From Pontixanthobacter sp. CEM42 (GTDB lineage: Bacteria > Pseudomonadota > Alphaproteobacteria > Sphingomonadales > Sphingomonadaceae), in the NCBI RefSeq assembly GCF_017812015.1, contig NZ_JADQTN010000001.1, positions 474,501-538,500 of the forward strand: a stretch of 64,000 nt of DNA, written 5' to 3'. The position numbers and the translations under genes are program-made. Below the pieces are notes generated by a model that saw nothing but the letters and a program-made list of their open reading frames with translations, was not told the origin of the DNA and made no database searches. Below are positions 43,892-53,440 of the stretch, in pieces. Each line of letters begins with the position of its first letter. The first letter of the stretch is position 1.

Positions 43892-45496
43892 ATGATTTCG
43901 GGATCTAGCGTAAAGCGGGCAATAAATCACATTGGTGCGTTTGGTGATACTGATCTCTTTCCTCGCCTGCCGGAAATGCGCTGCTATCTCGATTGCGCGT
44001 CAGAAATCGCTGATGACTGCGACAACCTCAATATAGGACAATACGAGCCTGCAGGGGCACTAGAAACACTGACTCCGAAGTCATGGTTGGGCTTTAGAAT
44101 AGCTCACCAAATGACCGCAGCTGATAATATCATTTTACTGGCCGCAATTTTGGATTGTGCCCCTTTTCTAGAGGCATCGCGATTGCCTGCAGAGGATAAT
44201 GAAGCATTTGCATATCGGTTTGAAGCTGGAAGCTCCCTGAAGATATTTCAGCCGTCAAGAAGCTACCATCAATGGCTGGCGCATCTAGCTGCATTCAGTG
44301 GCACCGACGATCCGTTTGCTGAAAATCGACCAGCTATCGCAACGGACATATCTGACTTCTATCAGCGAATATACTTCCATCGCGTCGAGAACATTCTTTT
44401 GGACGCTGATTGTCCATCCAAGCCCGCCAAACTAGTATAAAAGGTCATCAAGGCCGTTCGGGCAAACCAGTCCTACGGTCTACCTGTAGGGAGTACGGCA
44501 TCGCGGATCATCGCTGAGTGCATTTTGAACGATACTGATGTATTTTTGAAGAATATGGGTTTGCGATTTAGTCGCTACGTGGATGACTTCCGAATAGCGA
44601 TTCCAGAGGGCATGGAGGCCCACTCTGTGTTGTGCAAGCTCGCGGAGCATTTGATGCGAACGGAAGGCCTATCACTCAATGTTTCGAAGACCAATCTAAC
44701 GACGGTGAATGATATCGAGGAGCGATCAAAAAATCGCTTGGGAGACGTCTTCACTTCGGCTGAAATGGAGAAGATGCAGGCATTTATCAAGCTGAGTTAC
44801 GGCGATGACGATGACGACAGTGAAGAGGACATTATTGCGAATCCCTTCCTGACTTCTGAATTTCTGATGGATCGGCTGGATGAAATTGCTGACAAGAAGC
44901 AGGTCGACCTCTCCGTTTTCAAAGCGATTCTGAGAGCACTTCGTTTTTTGCCCGATATCGATGCAATCCGGTTGCTAAAGAAACACGCTGAGCTCTTGTA
45001 CTATGTGCCCAGAGAATTTTGCCTCGTGCTTAGTGCAGCGGCAAAGCAAGATGACTTCAAACAAGACGAAGTCTCGGAGCGCGTCCGTGAACTCCTAGTC
45101 AAACCACCATTTTCTGACCTCGCATACGTAAGAGCTTGGCTCCTAAATCTTTTTGTTGATGGCAGTCTAAAGTTAAAAATGACCGATTGGCAATCTTATG
45201 ACTTCAACCAGAGCATTATTGAGCGACGTTCGCATTTCTTTTTTCGCGGTATAGCGAAAGATCGAGCCTATTTTCGGGCTTTGAAGACCCAACTTGGAAC
45301 TTTGAGCGAGTGGGATAAACCGGCGGCTCTCATCGCGGCTATGTGCTTGCCAATTGACGAGTATAAAAAATGGCTGTCAGTGGCTGGTCAGCACATCAAA
45401 GGCCCATTTTCGGCAACCTTTCTAGCTTGGTTGAAGAATAATCATGGAGATTTACCTCAGCTCTTATCTGAGTCTCACTCACCGGTTTGTAGCTAA
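43892..45496 (+). pseudogene. Reverse transcriptase (defence-type candidate) interrupted by one in-frame TAA
   Basis: A frame of 535 codons is broken only by TAA at 44438-44440 (codon 183); sequence before and after it belongs to one protein. The N-terminal part has ATDISDFYQRIYFHRVENIL, reverse-transcriptase motif A with aspartate 152. After the stop come NQSYGLPVGSTASR (motif B) and the catalytic RYVDDF (YVDD at 229-232). Then follow about 300 mostly helical residues, as in Abi- or UG-type phage-defence RTs (DRTs). No maturase or group II intron parts are seen. Base composition is clearly AT-richer than both neighbours and GAGGTGAG precedes the start, so the gene was probably acquired. Motifs A and YVDD would sit on different polypeptides if the stop holds; the stop may be a mutation or sequencing error. 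Confidence 0.78.
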
Positions 45497-46956
45497 TTTG
45501 CAGCCACCATCTCCCGCTCAACCCAGCACGTATGGACGCCGCTGCTAATCTTGTGTGGTAGTTTCAGTCGGCAGACCGGGCCTTTGGTCACATCGCTTGC
45601 GTCCATAATCGCGCATTCGCTGGTTCCGGTGTTCTCGTCGATCAGGAACGTCACCAGATATCCGTCATCCTCTGAAGCCGCGCCTTTGCGCGGAACCATG
45701 GGGCTTTCGCTTGCATATATGCCTTCGGGTAATTCGAAGACTTGCTCCTCGCCCGTTTGGGTGTCGTGTTTTACATAGCCGTTGAACAGGAACCAGCCGG
45801 GGCGGGTGGTGGTGGACCACAAATAGCGCGAAGGCTTCATCAGATAGCCGGGATTGATCATGCCGAACTCGACAATCCGGTCGGACAGGCGTTCTTCGGT
45901 GGTTTCGCCGGTTTTCAGATTGAAGCGCCAGCGGTGCAGGCGGCTTTGGAAGCTGTGCTCATCCACATAGGCCATCATGTGGCTGTATTGACCGGCTTCT
46001 TCCAGCGGATCGGGCATCGGTTTCGCTTGGTGGTAGCCTTCGAGCACCACCTCATCGCCTTCTTCCCAAGCATTGGTCCAGTGGAGCACATATGTCGGGT
46101 CAGCCTCGAACCAGCGGATTTCTTCGGGCTGGCCGTGACGCGGGATAAGCGCGAAGCGGGTCGGCAGCCCTTCATGAATCCGTGCGGCGTGCAGGTCTCG
46201 TTTCAAAAGTTTCTCGTCCCAGAACAGCGGCATGTCGTTGAGGATCGACCAGTTTTTGGTGATCGCCATATCATGCGGCAGGCGCGGGCCGGGCAGCGGG
46301 ATCGGGACATAGTGGACCAGCTTCCCAGCACGGTCGACCACGCCGTAATGCATGTAAGGCGCGTGGACGCTGTAATTGAAGAACATCAGCTCTCCGGTGG
46401 CCTCATCCACTTTGGGATGCGCCGATACGCCATCGATTGGTCCCCACGGGGCTTTGCCCAGATTCTCCAGCGTTTCGGGGTCAAGCATCCATGCCTCGCC
46501 GCATTGGTAGAAAGTCGCATAGGCCACGCCTGCATGGACGATAATGTCGGTGCTGCCGGTGTCTTTCAGCCCGCCATGCGCGCCGAAACCAGGGCGCTTG
46601 GATGTGCCTGGCGGGTCCATGAGGCCACCCCACAGCGAGCCACCCGCAATTTGCTCCTGCGTGAAGCAGTGTGTGCGGATGAAGCGGTTGCGATAGCTGA
46701 CTTTGCCGCTCGAAATGCTCACCTGATGGACCATCGCGTCGCCATCGAACGGGTGATGGCGGCCGAGCGGCTGGTGTACGGGATTTTCGGTATTGCGCAG
46801 ATAGATGCCGTCGATGTCGGCAGGAACTTCCCCCTCGATCACTTCCAACTCGGCGACGTCCACTTCTTCATGCAGCGGTGTCCAAGGGCCGGAGAGATAG
46901 GGATGATTGCTCGGCTGTAGTGTGGTTTTGACCGGCGGTTGGCGGGTGATCTGCAT
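45493..46956 (-). CDS. Carotenoid oxygenase (carotenoid cleavage dioxygenase) family protein
   Basis: The 487-residue protein begins PWTPLHEEVDVAELEVIEGEVPADIDGIYLRNTENPVH, the usual RPE65/CCD start. It contains the iron-binding histidine regions in GVSAHPKVDEATGELMFFNYS, LPHDMAITKNWSILND and VLHWTNAWEE, and a C-terminal SGVHTCWVERE with the last histidine. FDGDAMVHQVSI is also typical. The family cleaves carotenoids or lignin-derived stilbenes with non-heme iron and O2. Sphingomonads have lignostilbene dioxygenases of this kind, so a stilbene is as likely as a carotenoid. It ends in convergent overlap with the reverse transcriptase gene. Confidence 0.9.
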   Translation of the reverse strand: MQITRQPPVKTTLQPSNHPYLSGPWTPLHEEVDVAELEVIEGEVPADIDGIYLRNTENPVHQPLGRHHPFDGDAMVHQVSISSGKVSYRNRFIRTHCFTQEQIAGGSLWGGLMDPPGTSKRPGFGAHGGLKDTGSTDIIVHAGVAYATFYQCGEAWMLDPETLENLGKAPWGPIDGVSAHPKVDEATGELMFFNYSVHAPYMHYGVVDRAGKLVHYVPIPLPGPRLPHDMAITKNWSILNDMPLFWDEKLLKRDLHAARIHEGLPTRFALIPRHGQPEEIRWFEADPTYVLHWTNAWEEGDEVVLEGYHQAKPMPDPLEEAGQYSHMMAYVDEHSFQSRLHRWRFNLKTGETTEERLSDRIVEFGMINPGYLMKPSRYLWSTTTRPGWFLFNGYVKHDTQTGEEQVFELPEGIYASESPMVPRKGAASEDDGYLVTFLIDENTGTSECAIMDASDVTKGPVCRLKLPHKISSGVHTCWVEREMVAAN

Positions 46957-47040
46957 TCGGGTGTTCCTCTCAGAGTTGAGAGTAGCGCATGGCGGTCACG
47001 ACGCAAGCGCTCCGGAAGCACGAGCGAGTTTGCGCCAATT

Positions 47041-47054
47041 TTGATCCAGATCAA
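47041..47054. promoter_or_regulatory. FNR/FixK-type box
   Basis: TTGATCCAGATCAA matches the FNR/FixK/Anr consensus TTGAT-N4-ATCAA at every defined position. It lies 91 bases before the start codon of the universal stress protein, a distance suitable for activation under low oxygen. Nothing else is seen in the 46957-47145 gap. Confidence 0.7.
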
Positions 47055-47145
47055 TGCGCGACTTTACGGCGCGACGCAAAAGACTCGCAAGGGAGCGCAG
47101 CCCCCGATTTCATGACGCTCCCTCTGACTGGAAGGAGTCACGATC

Positions 47146-47961
47146 ATGCGATCTATCTTAGTTCACGTTTACAACGATCCCGGCATTGAGGCGCGTCTGC
47201 AAGTCGCGCTGGATATGGCCCGATCTTACGATGCGCATCTGACCTTTCTGCAGGTCGTGCAGCAACCCATCGTGCTCCCCGGCGACTACACCGGCACGAT
47301 CACCGCACAAATGATGCCGGTTGTTCAGGAACAGGCCGACGAACTGCGCCAGGTGATCGAAGCCCGGTTGGCCGACGAGGACGTGCGCTGGGACTGGGTG
47401 CAGGAGGCCGGCATGGCCGATGACATGCTGATGAGCCATGCTGCGCTCAATGATTTGGTCTTGGTCGGCTGTTTGGCGCCGCAAGGGTCTGAAACGCAGC
47501 CATCGCGCCTTGCAGGGACACTAGCGATTGAAGGCAGAAGCCCGGTGATGGTTGCGCCCAAGGATGCCAAGGGATTTGACCCGACCAAACCCGCTCTGGT
47601 CGCGTGGAACGGTTCGCGCGAGGCCTCGCACGCATTGCGAGAGGCGCTACCAATGCTGAAGCATTCGACGTCTGTATTTCTGGCGACTGTGACCGACGAG
47701 AATGATCGTAAACGGTCCGCGCTGCCGCCGGTGGATGGCGCAGCCTACCTATCGCGGCACGGTATCTCTTGCGAGATCGTCGAACTGCCGTGTCTTGGAC
47801 GGCATCCAGCGGAAGTCCTGCTTGAAGCCGCGGACAGTCGCGATGCCGGCTATATTGTGCTGGGTGCCTATGGCCATGCGCGACTGTTCGAGATGGTATT
47901 TGGCGGCGTCACGCGCCGGATGTTGAAAAATCCGCCGATACCGCTGGTGCTCGCGCACTAA
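47146..47961 (+). CDS. Tandem universal stress protein (UspA family)
   Basis: The protein is 271 residues and holds two Usp domains (about 1-140 and 148-271). The first opens MRSILVHVYNDPGIEARLQVALDMA. The second ends in VLGAYGHARLFEMVFGGVTRRMLKNPPIPLVLAH, which has the ATP-binding G-x2-G-x9-G-S/T pattern in the modified form GAYGHARLFEMVFGGVT. Such tandem proteins accumulate in stasis, hypoxia or oxidative stress. AAGGAG stands before the start. The upstream FNR/FixK box suggests anaerobic induction. Confidence 0.9.
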   Translation: MRSILVHVYNDPGIEARLQVALDMARSYDAHLTFLQVVQQPIVLPGDYTGTITAQMMPVVQEQADELRQVIEARLADEDVRWDWVQEAGMADDMLMSHAALNDLVLVGCLAPQGSETQPSRLAGTLAIEGRSPVMVAPKDAKGFDPTKPALVAWNGSREASHALREALPMLKHSTSVFLATVTDENDRKRSALPPVDGAAYLSRHGISCEIVELPCLGRHPAEVLLEAADSRDAGYIVLGAYGHARLFEMVFGGVTRRMLKNPPIPLVLAH

Positions 47962-48878
47962 TCGACGGCTTTGGGTGTGCGGCGGCGGATCACGCCTTCT
48001 TGCGCGACACTGGCGACCAATTCTCCTCCGCGGTTGAAGATACGGCCGCGGTTGAAACCGCGTCCGCTGCCGCTCCAAGGGCTGTCTGTGGCGTAGAGTA
48101 GCCATTCGTCAGCCTTGGCGGGGCGGTGGAACCAGATCGTGTGGTCGAGGCTGGCGCCGTTGAGTTCGCCGCGCATCCAGCTGAGTCCGTGTGGCAGGGC
48201 GCTGGTGCCGAGCAGGGTGAAGTCGCTCGCATAGGCGATGATTGCGCGGTGTAGGGCAGGATCAGCAGGCAAAGGTGCGGCTGCTTTGAACCAGCTATGT
48301 GCTTTCGGCTCTTTCTTCTCGCTGTTCATCCAATGCAGGCGGTCGATGGTGCGCATTTCTATGGGGCGCGGGCGCAGCATCATCTTTTTTGCGACCTCGG
48401 GCATATTAGGCTGCTCGGCGATCATCTCACGCCGCAGCTCCATATCGGACTTCAGATCCTCTGGCGGGGCGACATCAGGCATGGTGTAGTCACCGTGTTC
48501 CAGTCCATCTTCCGCCTTCTGGAAACTGGCGGTGAGGTTGAGGATCGGGCGCAGCTGACCGTCTTCCTCGGCTTGACTGGCCACTACCCGACGATTGGAA
48601 AAGCTGCGTCCGTCGAAATCGCGTGCGATCTGATAATCGATGGGCGGTCCTTCTTTGCCGCCGCGCAGGAAATAGGCGTGAAGCGAGTGCGCGCCCTTTT
48701 CATCAGGCACAGTGTCCTGTGCAGCCATCAACGCTTGCGCAATCACCTGCCCGCCAAATACGCGGCCCACGCCGCCCTTTTGCGGATTGCCGGTATAATT
48801 GTCGTCGCTGTTCTTGGTGACGGTCAGCAAGCGGACGAGGCCAGCGACCAGCTCTTGCGGGGATTTAGGTTCGCTCAT
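47958..48878 (-). CDS. tesB: Acyl-CoA thioesterase II
   Basis: The product is 306 residues. The double hot-dog fold of TesB is seen in GRVFGGQVIAQALMAAQDTVPDEKGAHSLHAYFLRGG (about 37-73), DGRSFSNRRVVASQ (about 90-103), ASDFTLLGTSALPHG with the catalytic aspartate (about 215), and SLDHTIWFHRPAKADEWLLY with Asp/Thr (about 240-258). It hydrolyses medium- to long-chain acyl-CoA to fatty acid and CoA. Its 3' end overlaps the convergent universal stress protein gene by four bases. The gene starts alone, 47 bases from the next minus-strand gene. Confidence 0.94.
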   Translation of the reverse strand: MSEPKSPQELVAGLVRLLTVTKNSDDNYTGNPQKGGVGRVFGGQVIAQALMAAQDTVPDEKGAHSLHAYFLRGGKEGPPIDYQIARDFDGRSFSNRRVVASQAEEDGQLRPILNLTASFQKAEDGLEHGDYTMPDVAPPEDLKSDMELRREMIAEQPNMPEVAKKMMLRPRPIEMRTIDRLHWMNSEKKEPKAHSWFKAAAPLPADPALHRAIIAYASDFTLLGTSALPHGLSWMRGELNGASLDHTIWFHRPAKADEWLLYATDSPWSGSGRGFNRGRIFNRGGELVASVAQEGVIRRRTPKAVD

Positions 48879-48919
48879 GAAACCGTTCTGCGTTGCAGTG
48901 CAGCGCAGGTCAACGATAC

Positions 48920-49831
48920 TTAGCCTGCTAGCCCAAGCTTTCTGAGCGCGCGGAAGGCGTATGCTTTTGGCTTGTTTGATCCGGGCCAGCGCGAGGGCGC
49001 GGTTGGGTTCAGGCCAGCTTTGCGTAGAATACGGTTGAACCCGCGCGCATCGGCCTCTTCAAAGCTCCAATCGCTGCGCCACGTGATGGACAGCGAAATC
49101 GAACTGGTTGGGCCGTTGCGCACGAAATGCGGTGCCATGACGGGTACGAACAGAGCCTGTCCTGCCGTGATCGCGAGCTCGGTTCCGTGCTCGGCGAATT
49201 CATCCTGCCATGTCAGTTCGCGGGCACCGCCGGAATGGTATCCTTCGTGCACTTGGTCCGGTGCAAAGCGGGCATCGCCAGCGGGAAATTGAGTCATCAC
49301 TTTCGACCCTTTGAGCTGGAGCAGAATGTTGTGCTCGGGGTCGAAGTGGTAAGGAGTGACGGCGTTCGGTGAAGAGATGAATATGAAGCCCTGCGGACGC
49401 AACATTGCGCCAGTTTTGGCCTCGATCTGAGGCTTGATTTCGTCGAGCAGCGATAGCAGCAAGGCGTTGTATCTTGGTGATTGTTCAATGTTCTTCAACA
49501 CTGCCCAACTGTTGCTGGTCGCAATATGCCGGATCGTGTCTTGGATCGACAGACCTGTCGCTTCGGGTTTGCCATCCACGCCAATCGGCAGATCGCCGCT
49601 ATTAAACTCAATTGAGTTTTCTGGAAGCTCGCCAGCCAGATCAGCCAATGCATCGAGCGTCAGTGCCGAATGGTCCGACATCTGATGATCAAGAATATGC
49701 GGTTTCTCCGGATAGTGCGTTGCAAAATGGGCGCGGGCTGCTTGGCCGAACACGCTGCGTTCCGTGTAGTCGCTATCCTCGTCCAAATCGGGCGTATGAT
49801 CGTGAAAATTGTGCTGGCTATCCATCATCAT
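48920..49831 (-). CDS. JmjC-like cupin (cupin_8-type) oxygenase
   Basis: The product is 303 residues. GFIFISSPNAVTPYHFDPEHNILLQLKGSK (about 155-185) has the H-x-D iron motif (HFD) with the LLQLKG turn typical of JmjC-like 2-oxoglutarate dioxygenases, and a later histidine in MAPHFVRNG (about 255). The N-terminus is acidic and does not look like a signal. Such proteins hydroxylate ribosomal proteins, other proteins or small molecules. Three ATG codons in a row (49831, 49828, 49825) overlap the stop of the GNAT gene, so the pair is coupled. Function of the pair is not known. Confidence 0.75.
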   Translation of the reverse strand: MMMDSQHNFHDHTPDLDEDSDYTERSVFGQAARAHFATHYPEKPHILDHQMSDHSALTLDALADLAGELPENSIEFNSGDLPIGVDGKPEATGLSIQDTIRHIATSNSWAVLKNIEQSPRYNALLLSLLDEIKPQIEAKTGAMLRPQGFIFISSPNAVTPYHFDPEHNILLQLKGSKVMTQFPAGDARFAPDQVHEGYHSGGARELTWQDEFAEHGTELAITAGQALFVPVMAPHFVRNGPTSSISLSITWRSDWSFEEADARGFNRILRKAGLNPTAPSRWPGSNKPKAYAFRALRKLGLAG

Positions 49832-50994
49832 TGTCCAAAGTCTTCCGAACCGCTTTCCGCGCGGATCATCTGTTTGAATGCGGCCTGTCGCAATGCACCA
49901 CCAAGGCCGATATTGATCCGCACGATCGAGCGTTTTTCGCGCCAGATACGTTCGATCATCGGGTGGTCCGCTGCGGCACAACTGTCCGCCCAATCAATCG
50001 CAGGATCGTCGAGAAGCTTGAGGTTTTCGCGCTGGAGCAGAACGCCGGGCGAGAAGCGGGCATAAGCCTCATCGAACGTAGTCTTGAACGAAAACACGCC
50101 GGGCGCGCTGACAAAATTGGCAAGCATGGCAATCGGCTTACCGGATAGGGTCAGAGACAGGCGTTCCAAACGGCTGCTCTTGGCAGCACCCGCCAGCGAT
50201 TGGCGGAAGAGCTGTTCGGTATCTGCGTTGGAAGCGAGGGCGGAGCCTTCCTTGCCTTTCCAACCGGCAGCTTCGACGGCGAGAAAAGTGTCGATCCAGC
50301 GTGTGATGCCGGCGGATCCGGATTGTCGCTCTATTGTGACAGTGCCCAGTTCGGACAGGCGGTTGTGCTGGCGGCGCAATTCCTTGCGTTTCTTGCCGCT
50401 CATGGAAGCTGTGAAATACTCATCCGACGTCTGATCGGAACGAAGCATTGCCCGCTCTTCACGGTGGACAACGGCGGCTGGTTGTTTCACTTCCAAGGAA
50501 GACGATAGCGCATCAACGAGCACGCTATCTTCTGGCAAATGCATCAGGTGCAGGAACAGGGCTGAGCGTGTGGTCGCCGATGCCCAATTTAACACTGCCT
50601 GCCAAAATGCGCGTTCGCTTCCCCTTGCGACGAGCGGTACGCCGCAGAATGCATTGTCATGTAACCATGCGGAAATATGCGGGACCGGGTAGCCGTAATA
50701 GGTCATCGCTCGCTCGATAGGGAGCAGACCGCACAGCACGCCGTTTTGGCGGAACGTTACAAGTTCGACCGCCCCTTTGGGATCGAATGCTTCGAACGCG
50801 GGGCACAGGTTCCAGCTGTCAAAAAACGGATTGGGTTCGGTGGCGATTTGGGTGAGGGCGTTCCACTCTTCGATGAAGCTATCATCGACGATTTTCTGCC
50901 AACTTGCCGATTGAATCTGCCCTGCGCGTACACCTTCAGGCGCTGCCGAAGCTGCACCGTCGAAGCTGTCTTTGCTGAGCGAGATGCTCGCCAT
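49828..50994 (-). CDS. GNAT-family acetyltransferase (CelD/BioF2-like)
   Basis: The protein is 388 residues. The C-terminal part, especially KKRKELRRQHNRLSELGTVTIER (about 205-227), VEAAGWKGKEGSALA (about 250-264) and FSFKTTFDEAYARFSPGVLLQRENLK (about 315-340), matches the acetyltransferase_6 (CelD-like) group. These proteins are linked to exopolysaccharide or peptidoglycan-like building in many proteobacteria. The EAAGWKG and Y-A-R-F-S-P-G-V-L blocks form the acyl-CoA fold. It is the first gene of a two-gene operon with the JmjC-like cupin. Exact acceptor unknown. Confidence 0.75.
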   Translation of the reverse strand: MASISLSKDSFDGAASAAPEGVRAGQIQSASWQKIVDDSFIEEWNALTQIATEPNPFFDSWNLCPAFEAFDPKGAVELVTFRQNGVLCGLLPIERAMTYYGYPVPHISAWLHDNAFCGVPLVARGSERAFWQAVLNWASATTRSALFLHLMHLPEDSVLVDALSSSLEVKQPAAVVHREERAMLRSDQTSDEYFTASMSGKKRKELRRQHNRLSELGTVTIERQSGSAGITRWIDTFLAVEAAGWKGKEGSALASNADTEQLFRQSLAGAAKSSRLERLSLTLSGKPIAMLANFVSAPGVFSFKTTFDEAYARFSPGVLLQRENLKLLDDPAIDWADSCAAADHPMIERIWREKRSIVRINIGLGGALRQAAFKQMIRAESGSEDFGQ

Positions 50995-51100
50995 GCATTA
51001 ACCTTTACATCGCGCGGCAAAGTGCGCCGCACCGCGCGGTTAGCAGGTGAATGCTGATAAGGTTTTAACGAAGTCGCGAGTTTTCGCAGTCTGCACACAC

Positions 51101-51137
51101 AAAAAAGCCCCGCCGGAATCGCTTCCGGCGGGGCTTC
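51101..51137 (-). terminator. Rho-independent terminator of hppA
   Basis: Read on the minus strand, AAGCCCCGCCGGAA pairs with TTCCGGCGGGGCTT around a four-base loop and is followed by TTTT. The 14-base perfect stem just after the hppA stop makes this a strong terminator. The adjacent 51000-51100 has no supported gene. Confidence 0.9.
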
Positions 51138-51162
51138 TGATAGCCTAGGCTATTGGGTCAGA

Positions 51163-53301
51163 TCAGTGTGCCAGAGCCGCGAGAAGCAGCAGAGCAACGA
51201 TGTTGGTGATCTTGATCATCGGGTTCACGGCTGGACCAGCGGTATCCTTATAAGGATCGCCGACTGTGTCGCCGGTAACGGCAGCTTTGTGAGCTTCCGA
51301 ACCTTTACCGCCATGATTGCCATCTTCGATGTATTTCTTCGCATTATCCCATGCGCCGCCACCTGCGGTCATGGAAAGCGCGACGAACAGGCCGCCGACG
51401 ATCACGCCGAGCAGCAACGCACCCAGAGCCGCAAAGGCACTGGCTGGTCCGTCAATTGCGCGGATCACGAAGAACACCACGATTGGGGCAAGAACCGGCA
51501 GCAACGAAGGAACAATCATTTCCTTAATCGCAGCCTTGGTCACGAGGTCCACTGTCCGGGCGTAGTCGGGCTTCTCGGAGTAATCCATGATGCCTGGCTT
51601 TTCTTTGAACTGCTCGCGAACGTCTTTCACAACATCACCAGCGGCACGGCCAACAGCGGTCATACCCATCGCACCGAACAGGTACGGGAGCAGAGCACCG
51701 AGGAGCAGGCCAACGATGACATATGGGTTCTCGAGGCTGAAGTTCACAGCCGCACGTCCGTCAACCACGTCTAGGCCGAGCTTGTCGGCAAAGGCGTTGA
51801 GGTCAGCAGTGTAGGCAGAGAACAGCACCAGAGCAGCAAGGCCTGCCGAACCGATTGCGTAACCTTTGGTCACAGCTTTCGTGGTGTTGCCAACCGCGTC
51901 GAGCAGATCGGTTTTCTCACGAACGCTTTCGTCCAGACCCGCCATTTCAGCGATACCGCCGGCATTGTCAGTGACAGGACCGTAAGCGTCGAGTGCAACA
52001 ACCATACCGGCAAGTGCCAGCATTGCAGTCGCACCGTAAGCCAGACCGATCAAGCCAGCCAGCTCATACGCACCGATGATCGCTGCGATGATGACGATGG
52101 TCGGCAGAGCGGTTGACTCCAGGCTGATAGCCAGACCTTGGATCACGTTGGTGCCGTGGCCAGTTTCCGATGCCTTCGCGATCGACCGGACCGGACGGTA
52201 ATTGGTGCCGGTGTAGTACTCGGTGATCCAGATAATGACACCAGTCAGCACGAGGCCAATCAAGGAGCACCAGAACAGATCCATACCGGTGAACTCGACC
52301 ATACCGGTCCCAGCGTTGAGAACGGTGTTCATGTCGGTTCCGACACTACCAAGAGCATATTGCGTGACAAACCAGATCAGCGGAACGGACAGTACCGCAG
52401 TGACAAGGAAGCCCTTATACATCGCGCCCATCACGTTCTTCCCGCCGCCAAGGCGAACGAAATACGTGCCGATGATCGAGGTAACGATACACGCACCACC
52501 GATCAAAAGTGGCAATGCCATCAATGGCATCAGCAGATCGCCCAACTGGGTTAGCAGCAGCGCGGTAAGAACCATGGTCGCACCAACGGTAACAACATAG
52601 GTTTCAAACAAGTCAGCGGCCATACCAGCACAGTCACCGACATTGTCGCCAACGTTATCGGCGATGGTTGCCGGGTTGCGCGGATCGTCTTCGGGGATGC
52701 CCGCTTCGACTTTACCGACCAGGTCGGCGCCGACGTCAGCAGCTTTGGTGAAGATACCGCCGCCGAGACGCGCGAAGATCGAAATCAACGATGCACCGAA
52801 AGCGAGGCCAACGAGGCCGTCAATGACTGTGCGGCTGTTCGGTTCGAGAGCCATCGGGCCAACAAGCACATAGAAGAACACCGCAATCGCCAGAAGAGCG
52901 AGGCCTGCAACGAGCATACCGGTGATCGCACCAGCACGGAACGCGATTGTCAGACCTGATTGCAAACTGGTTTCAGCGGCTGCGGCTGTCCGAACGTTCG
53001 AGCGAACTGAGATGTTCATGCCGATGTAGCCGGCGATGCCCGAAAGCACAGCGCCGATGACGAAGCCGACTGCTGGGATCATGCCAAGAAACACACCGAC
53101 CAAGACAGCGACGACAACGCCGACGATACCAATGGCAGTGTATTGACGGTTCAGATAGGCTTGTGCGCCTTCCTGAATAGCGCCGGCAATTTCCTGCATT
53201 TTTTCATTCCCGGCGCTAGCGCCGAGAACTTGGCGACTGGTTACAAAGCCATAAACAATGGCCAGCAATCCCAGTCCAATTGAGATAAATACTAGTTCCA
53301 C
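51163..53301 (-). CDS. hppA: Membrane-bound proton-translocating pyrophosphatase, K+-independent
   Basis: The protein has 712 residues starting at GTG 53301, with GGGGG five bases upstream; an ATG at 53313 is in frame but lacks a ribosome site. About 16 transmembrane segments are evident. [39 protein letters not shown] (about 193-230) is the pyrophosphate-binding motif. [17 protein letters not shown] has Lys instead of Ala in the GNTTxA motif, which marks the K+-independent type. It couples hydrolysis of pyrophosphate to H+ export. A strong terminator follows, and thiL lies upstream on the same strand. Confidence 0.95.
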   Translation of the reverse strand: MELVFISIGLGLLAIVYGFVTSRQVLGASAGNEKMQEIAGAIQEGAQAYLNRQYTAIGIVGVVVAVLVGVFLGMIPAVGFVIGAVLSGIAGYIGMNISVRSNVRTAAAAETSLQSGLTIAFRAGAITGMLVAGLALLAIAVFFYVLVGPMALEPNSRTVIDGLVGLAFGASLISIFARLGGGIFTKAADVGADLVGKVEAGIPEDDPRNPATIADNVGDNVGDCAGMAADLFETYVVTVGATMVLTALLLTQLGDLLMPLMALPLLIGGACIVTSIIGTYFVRLGGGKNVMGAMYKGFLVTAVLSVPLIWFVTQYALGSVGTDMNTVLNAGTGMVEFTGMDLFWCSLIGLVLTGVIIWITEYYTGTNYRPVRSIAKASETGHGTNVIQGLAISLESTALPTIVIIAAIIGAYELAGLIGLAYGATAMLALAGMVVALDAYGPVTDNAGGIAEMAGLDESVREKTDLLDAVGNTTKAVTKGYAIGSAGLAALVLFSAYTADLNAFADKLGLDVVDGRAAVNFSLENPYVIVGLLLGALLPYLFGAMGMTAVGRAAGDVVKDVREQFKEKPGIMDYSEKPDYARTVDLVTKAAIKEMIVPSLLPVLAPIVVFFVIRAIDGPASAFAALGALLLGVIVGGLFVALSMTAGGGAWDNAKKYIEDGNHGGKGSEAHKAAVTGDTVGDPYKDTAGPAVNPMIKITNIVALLLLAALAH

Positions 53302-53330
53302 GAGAACCCCCATACGTATGCATAGAATCA

Positions 53331-53353
53331 AAAAGGCCCGCTATTGCGGGTCC
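53331..53353 (-). terminator. Possible terminator after thiL / leader hairpin of hppA
   Basis: On the minus strand, GGACCCGC-AATA-GCGGGCC is followed by TTTTT. Five central pairs plus two flanking ones form a moderate hairpin between the thiL stop and the hppA start. It probably ends the histidine-nusB-thiL transcript, but could act as an attenuator for hppA. Confidence 0.6.
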
Positions 53354-53440
53354 AAAAAGGTGCGTTGGCTATAGGGGCGCGTATGGGCTGCGCAAGCCCC
53401 AAGCGGCAGAAATCAACGAGTCGAGCCGGATTCCATGTGC

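Noticed and set aside
44525-45496. Second half of the reverse transcriptase as an independent gene starting at TTG
   Set aside because: No ribosome site, same frame as the first half, and it would lack motif A; a single broken gene explains it better.
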